This document shows positions 46,517 through 57,800 of a DNA stretch of 64,000 nt, piece after piece; position 1 is the first letter of the stretch; each line of letters starts with the position of its first letter. The notes under the pieces were generated by a model that had not been told where the DNA came from, did not search any database, and saw only the letters and a list, made by a program, of their open reading frames with translations. The DNA lies in assembly GCA_031310005.1 (NCBI GenBank), contig CM062379.1:2914001-2978000 (forward strand), written 5' to 3'. Source of the DNA: Dactylellina haptotyla (taxonomy: Eukaryota > Ascomycota > Orbiliomycetes > Orbiliales > Orbiliaceae). The translations under genes were made by a program, and so were the position numbers.

Positions 46517-49406
46517 TTATACTAGGACCCCCCGCAGAATTATCGGCCGGATCCAAGTATTCGTAGGGGCACTGGAAGTGCTACCAACTGCAATCTTACC
46601 ATAATTAGCTCCTGCCACATAGTAAGCACATATAAGTGGATAACCCGTGCTGGGCTGTGTGACAGCCATGCTAGAGCCATCGAATCTCACTCCGAGTGGT
46701 TTGTCCTGTAAGGTTGTTGCACCAGTTTCTGGGAATCCAACCCAAACCTCTTGGATGTTGGCGTCTATATCGTACATGAAATGCTCATTTGTCTCTGAAA
46801 ACAAGTATCCGCTAACGGGATCTGCAAGAAACACACTTGCATTGCTTGGTACGATCGTGCTATCGAAGTAAAGGCGCTTAAGGGTTCCGGAATGACCACT
46901 GGGGACCTCCCCTTTGACCCCCAGATATTGCCCGGAGAATCGGTTATTCGAGGCGACGCCTGGATCCGCTTGTATAACTATTCTCTTTGCTGCCGCTGGA
47001 GGTACTGCAGAATAATCGGGGAGATATGGTATGGTCTTCATGATAAGTGGGCCAACAACTCTCGCATTTAGTATAGTTGCCAGAGAAGTCGTAGTCCTCA
47101 AGATACTTGTGGAATTGTCCGCGTAGATAAGCAGCGGGCTTGGGCTTTCACACCGGAATATTTTATCCGAGTCGATCCAGCATGAATGCGTCCTTTGCGC
47201 TGGACTTGATGCAGGTTGTTGTAAGTAGAAGCGGGAGGGATCTGTAGAATTGCCTACGAATGGGTCGCCATTGAGGCTGGTGACATTCCCGGTACTGCTT
47301 ATAAGGAATTTCTGGACTTGGGTAAAATTCGATGTTAAGCTCAAGCCTTTATAGTTCGAGCCCGGTTCGTTGTTAATGTACAGATATTGGCCTTTGAACT
47401 GGCCATTGGCAACGTCATTAGTAAGCTGCAAGGCAAACTCCGTTGGCGTTACGATATCAATCACAGTGAGTGTTCCGGAGTCATCTGTCACTGTGGACCC
47501 GGAGGCATCTGTTGGGTATGCCGTACTAAAGCCACTCGTGCTCTGAGTTTGAGTAATAGTAACAACTGCTTGGGTAATCTGAACTGTGACCGTGCCGTCA
47601 TCAGTAATTGTTGATCCGCTGCCGTCGACTGGTGGTTTAGTGGTCCTTCCGGCAACGGGGCCTGTAGTTACGACGGTCGTCGTTGGTTGCTGTTTGTAGA
47701 TTATTACAGTTCCGGTAGCAGGCCGATCAGCGATGGTTGATCCGGCGCTATCGGTAGCGTATATGATTGAGACTCCAGCTGCAGTTGCTGTCCTGGTTAT
47801 TGTTGTAAAAGGCTGAGCGAGATATGCGGTACTAATAACTGTACTAATAGACGTTGCTGTTTCTGTAAGTGTAGCAGTCGCTATAGTTGTGCTTATAGTC
47901 GTAGTTGTTGAAGTCTCTGTAGTTTTGCTTATATTTGTGCTTATAGTCGTACTTATAGTCGTACTTATAGTGGTCTCGGTCGTTGTACTTATACTCGTAA
48001 CTATGGAAGTAGATATACTCGTTGTTGTAGCAGTCACTGTGACTGTGGCGGCCCCTGTAGTTGTAGTAGCGGTCTCCGTGATCGTAGCCGTCTGTATAGT
48101 AGTAGATATACCCGTTGTTGTAGCGGTCTCCGTGACGGTAGCAATCTGTATAGTCGTATTTATATTTGTTGTTGTAGCAGTCGCAGTCTCTGTGACTGTG
48201 GCAGTTTGCGTAGTTGTATTTATACTTGTTACTGTAGTAATCTGCGTGACTGTTGCAGCCCCTGTAGTTGTTGTAGCAGTCTCTGTGATTGTAGCAGTCT
48301 GTGTAGTCGTATTTATATTGGTAGTTGTGGCTGTTTCTATAATTGTGGCGGTCTGCGTAGTTGTATTTATACTCGTTGTTGTAGCAGTAACTGTAACTGT
48401 AGCAGCCCCTGTAGTTGTAGTCGCGGTCTCTGTGATGGTGGCAGTCTGTATCGTGGTAGATACATCCGTGGTGGTAGCGGTTTCTGTGACTGTGGCGGCC
48501 CCGGTAGTCGTTATATCGGTCTGTGTGATTGTGGCCGTCTCTGTAACCCTCAAGGTTTGTGTGATAATATCTGTCAATGTTTGACTGAAGGTTTGGGTAA
48601 AAGTTTCGGTGGCCGTAATATTACGAGTTTCCGCCGTACGCGTAGTCACAGTCTTCGGCTCGGGGCCAGAGTCAACTGTCTGGGTGCTAACGAATGTGGT
48701 CGTGATAACCTGTGTGGTTACTGAGATACTTCCATCTACAGTAATAGTATAAGAGTAGGTTGCTGTTTCCGTCAATGTAGCAAGAGTGGTTGAAATTATC
48801 GTAACCGTATTCTGGATAGCTGGAGGGACTGTAACGGTTAGGGTCGCGTTTAAGTATGAGTATTTCGTCCCTCCGGCCTCGAGACCAAGGCATCGACAGG
48901 CTGAGGAATATCTATCTGTGTTTGAACAACCAATAGCATATGTAGGTATGCTACGTGGGCTTGTATCTGACATAGACGTTATCGGTGAACTAGTGGATGA
49001 AGAGTTCTGTGTATTTGTATTCAGAACTCCAGTAACAGTTTCTATCGCGATTCTATAGCATTTAAAATTCTGTCAGCGTTCCATCGTGTGGTTGCTAAAG
49101 TCTCAAAAAGTTGCTATTGAAGTCCAGCAATGGAATACATACATATCTGTAACTGTCGAGTGCGTCCACATGAATGACATGCAGTCGTCCACTGTTGCTC
49201 GCGAAGGAAACAAGGAGGTACCTGCCAGATCTAAGTGATTCGCATCGTGGTTAGTCTGGTGTATGGCAGCATTGAAATGATGGAAAAGTCTTTACAGATC
49301 AATACATACCTCGCAGGCAATTATCTATGCTACACTCACAAGTGCATGGCAGTTGAGCCGTGATACAACTAGCCAACAGCGCGCACACTAAGATAATGAA
49401 GAACAT
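46517..49406 (-). CDS. Large secreted Thr-rich mucin-like protein
   Basis: Exons (minus) 49406-49310, 49221-49143 and 49052-46517 join in frame to 903 residues. Exon 1 encodes a signal peptide (MFFIILVCALLASCITA) and a Cys cluster (QLPCTCECSIDNC). A second Cys group follows (IGCSNTDRYSSACRC). Residues of about 120-450 are Thr/Ser/Val/Ala repeats built on TETATTTTGAATVTVTATT and TTTQTATI units, expected to be heavily O-glycosylated. The C-terminal 380 residues are ordinary in composition, with strand-like segments (VIDIVTPTEFALQL, GQYLYINNEPG, GQYLGVKGEV). They may form a beta domain, possibly duplicated. No GPI signal is seen at the end (TWIRPIILRGVLV). No catalytic motif is recognised. A wall or adhesion role is inferred. 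Confidence 0.8.
47820..48600 (-). repeat. Imperfect Thr-codon-rich coding repeat
   Basis: Short units encoding variants of TTQTATITETATTT recur through the mucin-like region. They are imperfect, so the array is older than the 156-bp repeat of the small secreted protein. The opposite strand reads as long Val/Cys-rich frames, which are artefacts. Confidence 0.8.
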
Positions 49407-50576
49407 GTTGAGATCTCAGGGTCAAAGAAGCATATGCTGAAGTATCTCAGCCCTTTGACCTATTTATTCCTTCTCTTTTTCGATCAAATCAAATTCCCGG
49501 GCAAGCGCAAGCTGGAACCATGGCTTATATGTATACTTCACAGAAGCAGACAGTAGATTTTGCCCTGCATGGTCTGGTTTCTGGTCAGCCAAGAGGGCTG
49601 ATACAGGGGTAATATCTAATCCCGACCTGGCAAGAAGCATTATATTTGGGCTTCTTCGCTCGTTTTCCAACGCGTCGGCACGGGCCTTAGCTGTGTTTTG
49701 ACGAGGGTCTAGCTTGGTTATCACTATCAAATCAGCTTCGCTAAAGAGCTTTAAATCCCTAGACGTCGGTTCAGTTACACGAATCAGGCCCGCGGCTCAT
49801 TTTGTCCTGGCCATTGCTCTAAGCTAGCGGAAGATTCATGTGGCTAACTCGTGCAACACACCTGGCATATATGGAGAATTCGCTAATTCACGGAATTAAT
49901 CACCAAATACACTCGCTAGTTGATGAATTTCCCGATTCACGGTGGAATATAAACCTCTTTCAAGTTATTCGTAGAGTCGCATTCGGAACACTGGAACTTA
50001 GAAGATCTAGAAGATGCATAGTCACGGAAGCGTTAATTACCCCGCTACGTTGAAATCTCAGAATTTTAGAAAGCAATTTCCGGGTTAGATGTACATGTAC
50101 ATCGATGTTATTAAATCGTTCGTAATAAGCATTGCGCTTTAATTGAGGTTTGCTAATACATAGATCATATTACCAAGTGTCTGGGTTGTCCGTGTCTTGA
50201 ACACAGGAAATGCAGGGATCCTCGAAACTACAACTGGTTTTATGACCAAAAATTTGTGGAAAATACAACAACAACACTTGATGGCATTTCATTATATTTA
50301 GAATCACGCATGCATGGCAGTGAGGCTATTTGGATGTATTTAATTATCTCTGTGATTATTATGAGAGCATTCTAAGTCCAATCACAAAATCGCCTCCTTT
50401 CCTTGAGGTAGATTTGATCTATGAAAACGGGCTCAAAGTTGAATGGCTGGGGTGGTATCCACGAAAACCCATCGGGAAACGCTTCAAACCACCCGAATAA
50501 GACGTTTTTGAGTAACACGTTCTAGGTGTTAACCAACTCGGAGCGACGCAGTAGAATTACGTCTACCCGGGCCAAG
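49407..50576. other. Divergent spacer with one odd short frame
   Basis: It separates a minus-strand and a plus-strand secreted-protein gene. On the minus strand, about 49464-49780 can be read without stops and includes EADLIVITKLD, faintly like a GTPase G4 motif. It has no P-loop, no good start and no partner exon, so I do not call it a gene. Confidence 0.35.
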
Positions 50577-52457
50577 ATGAAAAATCTAAAAATTCTTCTA
50601 CTAGCCATTACTGCGGCGAATGTTCATGCGGCTGTCGAATATCCTAGATATATTTACAGGGTCGGTTATCAAGAGGCCATAATCCAATCCTATGATGCGA
50701 ATGACGAGCCACTGGTCGACTCTGAAGGGAATCTAATAAAACAAGACTTCATATTTGACGAAGCCAACCTCTTCGGGGCGAGTTCTTGCATTAGGGTCTT
50801 CGAAGGAGCCAATTCTATCCGTTTAATAGAGGTTCCGCAAGAACTTCAAAACTTCCCTAGAGACCAAACGTACGGTTGGATAGTATACCAAGGTAGCAAC
50901 AACTGCAATGCTGGGAAAGCCGAAGATGATCCTACAAAACAACCAGAAATTGCCATAAGTCTCGATCAAGGACAGTGGAATTGGAGACAGGAACCGAATG
51001 GTTTCCCATACCCTATTAGTTTCCGTCTATTTATTAACCCCGAGATATTCAACCCGACTGGGAAAGGTGCAGGAACGAGTTTACCATTCTCTGATGTCGG
51101 CTTGAACAAAAACCTTGCCTCTGGACCTAGCCAAGAAATCTTGGACTTTGAATTTTTAAGACCGAACCACGGCAGTATTCCGGCAGATCACCCGATTGCC
51201 CGTGAGTATGGCCCAAGAGGTATGAGAATCTACCAACCAGATGGGGTCATAGACCAAAGCATCGCCCCAAAGAAGCGACCACGACCAGGTCCCGGTGTAA
51301 CCCAACAAGATATTGCCAATTTCCGACCTTACCCAGAACAATACTACGATATATACGATGCCCGACCGCCAACTGAAGTTTTTAGACCAATAATCGTCCT
51401 CAACAGGCTGGCAGCGGATATATCATCTGGAACAATTACCGAAGATGAACTGGACCCAGCACTCCTGAGTGCATTCCTGGAAGCATTCGTTGGCGCACCC
51501 ATCTCTCCGCGAGAGCCTCTAAGATATAATTGGCCGGATAGATCACTTGTCAATTACCTGCAAAAGCTTCCAACATTTCAGGTCCCTACAGACCCACAAA
51601 CGGGCAATATAGGCTACGGATCGCAGAACGGTCACACCTTCGAAGAGCTTATGAACATCGCGCCGGCATTTGAGGAACCAATGAATGAATGGTTAGCAGC
51701 ACAGGATGAAGATCCGATGGAGACATGGGGGAATGAAACCCCGGAACAAATTGCCGCGGAAAGATGGCTATATCGTTTAGAAGGATCCTGGCATACCGCT
51801 GGAACAGATTCTAGTCTTGGAAACTTCGATGGGGCCCAAATTGGTGGAAGCGGAGATCCCATCGATGTACGAGAGGCAGCGTTCCTAGAAGAAGAGATAC
51901 CCGACGAATTCATCTTCGACGAGAACGCTCAGGGGGTCGTGGAAGATGGTGGTCAAGGTAATATCTTGGGGCAAAGTCTTGAAGAGGATTTAGGACTAGT
52001 TCAAGCATCAAATGGCCAAAATAGGGATAATGGAGAGCGCATTATAGACATAGATAATCGGCAAGACTTCCAGGCCGAGAGTCAAATCGGCGGTGACGGA
52101 AGCCAGCTCTTCGACCAACTTCAGGCAGATTTAACATTCCAAGGCGAGGACCAAGGAACACAATCCCTCGACAACCCTGATATAAGTAATGATTTCGGAC
52201 AGGCTAGGGATCAGTCGTTTCAGTCAATGATTTCGGGGGCACCGAATGATTTCGTCGCTAATCCATTCGGGGCAGACCAAAATTACGATCCCGCCGTTTT
52301 CTCACCATACACATTTAATCGCCTCAACAGGCTCAGAAAGAAGTTTGGTGGAGGCCAAGTTCAAGGCCAAGGTCAGGGAACCGGGCAACTATCTCGGCAG
52401 AGTTCAATGTCAAGTATCGGCGGGGTCAAACAGGGCCGAGATGTCGGGCCTCACTAG
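50577..52457 (+). CDS. Secreted acidic protein of unknown family (626 aa)
   Basis: A single exon is started at the first ATG (50577); the in-frame sequence upstream lacks an ATG. The signal peptide is MKNLKILLLAITAANVHA. The N-terminal region (about 20-150) looks like a beta domain with cysteines in SSCIRVFEG and GSNNCNAG. Proline-rich and charged linkers follow (KKRPRPGPG, FRPYPEQYYDIYDARPP). From about 430 on, the protein is acidic and Gln/Asp/Gly-rich, ending in a Gly/Gln-rich basic tail (RKKFGGGQVQGQGQG). No domain is recognised. The next gene has the same overall plan, so the two may be paralogs. Long intron-free secreted proteins of this kind are often lineage-specific. Confidence 0.78.
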   Translation: MKNLKILLLAITAANVHAAVEYPRYIYRVGYQEAIIQSYDANDEPLVDSEGNLIKQDFIFDEANLFGASSCIRVFEGANSIRLIEVPQELQNFPRDQTYGWIVYQGSNNCNAGKAEDDPTKQPEIAISLDQGQWNWRQEPNGFPYPISFRLFINPEIFNPTGKGAGTSLPFSDVGLNKNLASGPSQEILDFEFLRPNHGSIPADHPIAREYGPRGMRIYQPDGVIDQSIAPKKRPRPGPGVTQQDIANFRPYPEQYYDIYDARPPTEVFRPIIVLNRLAADISSGTITEDELDPALLSAFLEAFVGAPISPREPLRYNWPDRSLVNYLQKLPTFQVPTDPQTGNIGYGSQNGHTFEELMNIAPAFEEPMNEWLAAQDEDPMETWGNETPEQIAAERWLYRLEGSWHTAGTDSSLGNFDGAQIGGSGDPIDVREAAFLEEEIPDEFIFDENAQGVVEDGGQGNILGQSLEEDLGLVQASNGQNRDNGERIIDIDNRQDFQAESQIGGDGSQLFDQLQADLTFQGEDQGTQSLDNPDISNDFGQARDQSFQSMISGAPNDFVANPFGADQNYDPAVFSPYTFNRLNRLRKKFGGGQVQGQGQGTGQLSRQSSMSSIGGVKQGRDVGPH

Positions 52458-53010
52458 ATTCGGATTTCATTATGATTCTGATCAATCATCCAACCTGTTT
52501 GAAACTTTTATTTTATTCATTTCGATGCGACATCTTTTGCAGTCAATTAATATTATAATCAAAGCTTCAAATTGCAATTAATTGCTAACTTGACCAGAAG
52601 GCACAGTTTCAATGTGACTTTTGAACCTCAAATAAATACATCTGAATGTCTTCATTATATTTATGGCAAGAGTAAAAATAAGGGAAAGAATCACCCACAC
52701 AGTCACGCCGGTCTAGGGGAGCTCGGCTATTCAAGTCTGCCAAAATATCTCAAACATGGTCTGTTGAGCTATTATACCCCTCCCTCCTGGATTTCTAATT
52801 CTCAGATTGCACACAATTGCGCGCTTTGCGAATAGCGTGCCGCATGCATTATAACTTTAAAAAATGCACGTTCTTGTCTAGTCTCGATACCACGAGGCTA
52901 GTTCTTGTCAGCATACCGATATTAATCTCTACTCCGGTAGATCTTGACTGTGAAAGAACGCATCGAGATAGGCCCATCGTGGTAGTAGCACAAACGGCCG
53001 TCATCCAAGA
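52458..53010. other. Spacer between two secreted-protein genes
   Basis: It holds the AT-rich 3' flank followed by the promoter of the next gene; no gene is seen. Confidence 0.45.
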
Positions 53011-54204
53011 ATGATTTTATCGACTCTACGGAACTCAATCCTCCCTCCCATTCTCCTTCTTCTTATAATTCTAACCCCAGTCCGCAGCGAGATTGAATCG
53101 CACGTAAACTTGAAAATATACTTCACAGATAACACAGTAGCCAAAATAAGAGTCGACCCAAAGGCAGAACCCCACTGTCGCGGGATCGATTTCCCGCTTC
53201 GGAAACCAAGCGCATTCAGCGCTCCAAAAGTAGGCGCCATAATCGCCGATTTTCACATTGCGAGCACAGAAGGAATCCAGGGGATAGATTTTAGTGTCTA
53301 CGTTGGACAAGACGCATTGACGTGTGATGACTCTGAAAACCCACCTTACGAGTTAATGCTACCGTACTACGCTCCCGGTTGGAACGCAGATAAAATCGAG
53401 GAAATAGAAACAAACGGAGCCGGCAGGGTATCAAAACTAGATAATTTGTTCCATGAGCATAGTTCTGAAGGTTCGGATTCGGATGATGACAATGACGAAA
53501 ACAAAGTTGGCCGTAGGCCAAATAGCATCAAACCCAACCGTGATGAGACCATTGCCATCATGAATCGTTTACGACTCCGCAGGGCGAAGCCAGGAGGGCT
53601 GCAAAACGACGAAGATGAAGACGAATTCTCGACTCTCCCCATACCGGATCTCGATCTTTTCGGGTACGATAGTCTCGTGCAACCTGTGTCAAACAGACTA
53701 CAGGACCGCGTATCAATAGATGAAGAATTGGACAACCTATCACCAATCCGAGAAGAAGCGAAATACCCATCGGATTCCTCATCACCTGGTATCAACAAGC
53801 GAGAGAATCAATATCCAGAACCTACAAAGACACGCAAACAGGGCAGTACTCTGCGTAGACGAGCGATTGAAGCATCACCATCTCCGCGTCCTTACCCGCC
53901 ACCGATCGACGTAGTGGAATCGAACGTTCCTGGGAACAATATCATTCGCCCCGCCCCACTAATCACAAAGGAAGAGCTATACCCCGACTCGCAGCAACCA
54001 TTCTTATTCTTCTCCGACCCAACAAGTTTCATCATGTACGCGAAGGTTGTCCCAAAAGTTAACTTGAAAAATCAAGCACGATTGTACGAGGAAATCGAAG
54101 ATATCAGCTCGATCGTAACTGGGAATGATCCGTATGCTATGGATTTTCTAAACGACGCCACAGACAATATAATAAACACATACTATGGAGACCGAATGAC
54201 TTAG
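53011..54204 (+). CDS. Secreted acidic protein of unknown family (397 aa)
   Basis: A single exon. A strong signal peptide (SILPPILLLLIILTPVRS) ends near residue 26. An N-terminal strand-rich segment follows (NLKIYFTDNTVAKIRV, HCRGIDFPL, GIDFSVYVGQDALTCDD) with two cysteines spaced much as in the upstream neighbour. The middle is very acidic (EGSDSDDDNDENK) with several dibasic sites (LRLRRAK, LRRRA) that could be processed. The end (QQPFLFFSDPTSFIMYAKVVPKVNL) looks folded. No family is recognised. Position, orientation, exon structure and layout link it to the preceding gene. Confidence 0.75.
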   Translation: MILSTLRNSILPPILLLLIILTPVRSEIESHVNLKIYFTDNTVAKIRVDPKAEPHCRGIDFPLRKPSAFSAPKVGAIIADFHIASTEGIQGIDFSVYVGQDALTCDDSENPPYELMLPYYAPGWNADKIEEIETNGAGRVSKLDNLFHEHSSEGSDSDDDNDENKVGRRPNSIKPNRDETIAIMNRLRLRRAKPGGLQNDEDEDEFSTLPIPDLDLFGYDSLVQPVSNRLQDRVSIDEELDNLSPIREEAKYPSDSSSPGINKRENQYPEPTKTRKQGSTLRRRAIEASPSPRPYPPPIDVVESNVPGNNIIRPAPLITKEELYPDSQQPFLFFSDPTSFIMYAKVVPKVNLKNQARLYEEIEDISSIVTGNDPYAMDFLNDATDNIINTYYGDRMT

Positions 54205-54803
54205 TTGCTACAATATTTACGCATTTTAACTAGCTACTCCTTTAGAACCAGTTTTATCTCTTTAATAAATTTTCAATTCTCGTGCGAAGTTATATATATT
54301 GAATTGATGTACCATATCCCAGACGTATGCGCAAGCTTTGACGCGATAAAATCAAGGGAAAAAAACGTAATATAATGAAGAGTGAAGAATATTATTGGAG
54401 AAGAACGCCATAATGTATATGTCTAAGCTACACCTCGCAAGTTTGATGGAAAAGAAGAAAGGCATGATAGTAAAATATGACCTTTTTAGTTGATGACTAC
54501 AAATCCGTAGAAGAAAGAAAAAAAACACTAAACATTGAAAGCATGAACGCCATAATACCCAATCAGCAGATAATATGAATAAACCCTTGGACAGCGGGAA
54601 GCTAATTTTCCTATGCGTAAAGAATTTAAAGAGAATGAAAAATGAAAATGAAAAAAAAAGTAGCCCGATAAGTAGAGATATAAAACTGGAAAACATTGAC
54701 ATATTGCCTTGGTTGCTCATGGAAGAAAGGCCGCTGGGTGTCGATAGAAAATGAGCTTGGAAGAGAAATACCTTGGAGGAGTTGGGAGTCCGAAAACATG
54801 CTA
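54205..54803. other. Convergent 3' region
   Basis: This is AT-rich sequence between the secreted-protein gene and the 3' end of THO2, with A-rich stretches near 54.5-54.7 kb. No gene is seen. Confidence 0.5.
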
Positions 54804-57800
54804 TCAATACTCTTGGTATTTTGTTTTCTTTGCCGGGCGGCGAGTGGAAGGATTAGACCCTGAGATACGGCCCCCCTTGCGAGGTTTCTGTGGTTTTAAG
54901 GTCTTCTGGGGTGGTGGTTGTCTCCTCGCCTTTTTCGCTGCTGCCCTGGATGAGCTTTCGGTTTCTTTAACACCTCGCGAATTGACGACACTTGGTTGTA
55001 CATCGTAATCCCTATCCTCTCTTTTCCTTTTCTTCGACTTGCGGGACTTCTGTGTCTCCGGAGAACTCGACGATAGCTGTTGAAACGGCGGCACCATCGA
55101 CGGTGGATTCGTGAATATCGGGCTTGTCTTATCCCTCCCCGCAGCCCTCGCTTCGTTTATCTTCTCGTGCTCAAGGATCGCAATTCGTCTCCTGATTTCT
55201 GCATTCTGGTCACTGCTACCATCACCGTGCGTCCGTTCCTCTGAAGGAGACTATCCCCGTCTGGAACGTTTCGATTCTTCTCGGCTCCTGCTATTATCAC
55301 CGTCCCTATGCGGGCGCTTCTGCCCATGCTGATTCTGCCCGGGGCTTCCCTGATTTGGAGCGCCTTGGTTCTGGTTTTGGGGTCCCCCGCCACCATTGCC
55401 TCCGGCACCACCTCCTCCTCCACCACCTTGTCGAGACTGGTTACCACCACCGCCACCACCTTGATTATTTCCACCGCCATTTTGGTTGTCTCTTCGGGCA
55501 CGTTCGTCCCACTCTCGATCACCGCCACGTCCTTCTCTGTCGCGAGGTGGTCGATCGCCTCTCTCTCGGTCTCGGTCTCGGTTCTCCCTTCCTCCGTGCT
55601 CTCTATTATCACGGTCCCCGCCTCTGTTTTCTCTCCCTCCTTCTCTATCCCTCTCTCCTCGATCTCGATCGCGGTCTCTTTCTCTTGTATCTCGTTCACG
55701 GTCTCGATCTCTCATATCGCGCTCCCTGTCTCTATCTCTCTCTCCCCCTCCTCCTCTATTGTCAGAACGGTTGTCAGGACGGTTGTCGGATCGATTGGAT
55801 TGGCCGCCCGGCTGACCGGGGCCTCCATTTCGTTCGTTTCCCTTGCGCTGATCTCTGTTGTCTCGATCACGCTCACGGTCCCGATCTCTTGGCTCTCGCT
55901 CTCTATTGTGCTCCCTGTCACCTTCTCGATCTCTTCTTTCTCTCCCATCTCTGTTCTCCCTATCTCTGTCTCTATCACGGCGCCGTCCATCGTCACTGCC
56001 ACCCGCAGGCGCAGGTCCTTGCTGGTTACCACCAGGAGTATTATTCGGTGCTGGACCACCAGGCTGTTGGCCCCCCTGCGTGTTACCTCTCCCGCGGCGT
56101 CTTCCTTGGCCAGGTTCGGATGGTGCATTCCCACCGGGAGAAGGGGCTCCACTACCTCCAGAGAGAATATCTTGTAAACCGCGAGCCCGGCGTCTATCGT
56201 GATGATGATCGAGGCTATCTCTTCTGGAATCTCTTCCGCCGCCACCTGACTGACCCTGACCTCTATTATTGCTAGGTCCCGTAGGCGAAGGGAGTTCACT
56301 GCGAGGGCCAGATGGAGCAACAGGATCACCGGTAACTTGACCAAGTACTGCTAGCCTGCTCGGATGAACATTTGTTGTAGGTGAAGCGCCAGAGCTAGAC
56401 CGCGCATGTGTGTTCTGCGCGGGAGAAGCATTTGTATTGATGGGTGCAGGAGAGTTCGGCTTCTCGCCCCCGAACGCCCTTGCCCGGTCAGGATGTATTG
56501 GAATAGCATTGGAACCCTGGGGAGCAGTGGGCACTTGCGAAGGAGCGTTTCCACCTTGCGATCGATTATTCAACGTAAGGCTCGTCCTACCCGTTCTTGG
56601 GCCGTTCGGAACATTTGTGTTTGCTGGGAATCCTGAATTCTGCCCGCCACCGGGGCCGGACGGTCTGCCACCAGCCCTAGGTCCACTAGGAATATTTGTC
56701 TGCTCAGGCTGGTTAAGTCTTCCGTGGTTTGGATCCTGATTAAGTCGTCCGTGGTCAGACGGTCCCGCTGGAGGTGGCCTATTCCCCCCGAAGGAGTCTC
56801 TGCCATGGCTTTGTCGGCCACGGTCGACGTCACCCCGAGGGCCTGCAGGTGGACGTGGGTAATCGCTATGGTTATCAACTCGCTGGTCTTGCATATTGTC
56901 CTGTCGGTTCCGAGAAGCATCAGGCGAACGTGACCTGTAGTCAGATCCGGGGCGCTGACTACCTCTTCCGCCACCACGTTGCTGCTGCTGAAGCTTGTTC
57001 GCATTGAGTTCATCAATCAAGTCCGGTAGCTGATCTCGCGGTGTGCCACGGCTTTCACGTCGAGGTGAAGGGTGGCGTCTGCCCTCCTGTCCTCTTGGCT
57101 CTCGGCTCTCTTGTCCTTGTCGTCCCCTGCTATCAGAATCCGCACGGTGACCTCCAGGTCGCGGTATGGGCGGCATAGGAATGTTAGGTTTGGCCGGTAA
57201 ACTGCTCGGAGGTTGGGGTAACACGTTCCGGGAGTCAGCTCGAGAATCAGATCTTTCCCGGCGATCCTCATGCTTGCCTTGGCCGCTCGGACGCGATGTC
57301 TCGTCTCGGCGGCTGTCTCGATTATCTCTATCCTTCGAAGGGAATAATTCGAGAGGCGCACGCGGCGAATTCCCTCGTCTCTGCTCTTGACTGGAGTTGG
57401 GAGTCAAGTCATTGCGTGGTGGAGGGGCTCTGCTGTCACTTCTTCCACGCGAGTCTCTGTTAGGGGTCTGAGATCGTGGTTGTGGAGTAGGGCTTCGTCC
57501 AGAGATGTCTTTTACGGCTTTGGAAGGCAACGGTGTCAACCCGGCAATGCTTGAGGCGATATCCAGTTTTCCGTCTCCTTTGGCCGATGGAAGGTCATCG
57601 ATTTCACCGTCCTCAACCTCCTTACTAGATTTGGTATGGACAGTGATTTGCTGAGAAAGAGGGCTACTAGAATGTTGTTAGCCAAAATTCGTTCTTCAAT
57701 AAATCGAATTGAGAATACAACATACTTGGACGAGTTATTTGGTTTGAACGGCGTGACAGCGGGGTTTAATCCCGCGCCGGAGCTGGAAGCTGCCTCTTGA

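Noticed and set aside
47889-48724. Val-rich and Cys/Ser-rich plus-strand frames
   Set aside because: They are the antisense of the Thr-rich repeats of the mucin-like gene, whose sense frame has a signal peptide and spliced exons.
49464-49780. Minus-strand frame with a GTPase-like ITKLD
   Set aside because: No P-loop, no proper start and no conserved context; one short motif is not enough.
55308-56275. Long plus-strand Leu/Ser-rich frames
   Set aside because: Shadows of the Arg/Asp/Glu-rich THO2 tail.
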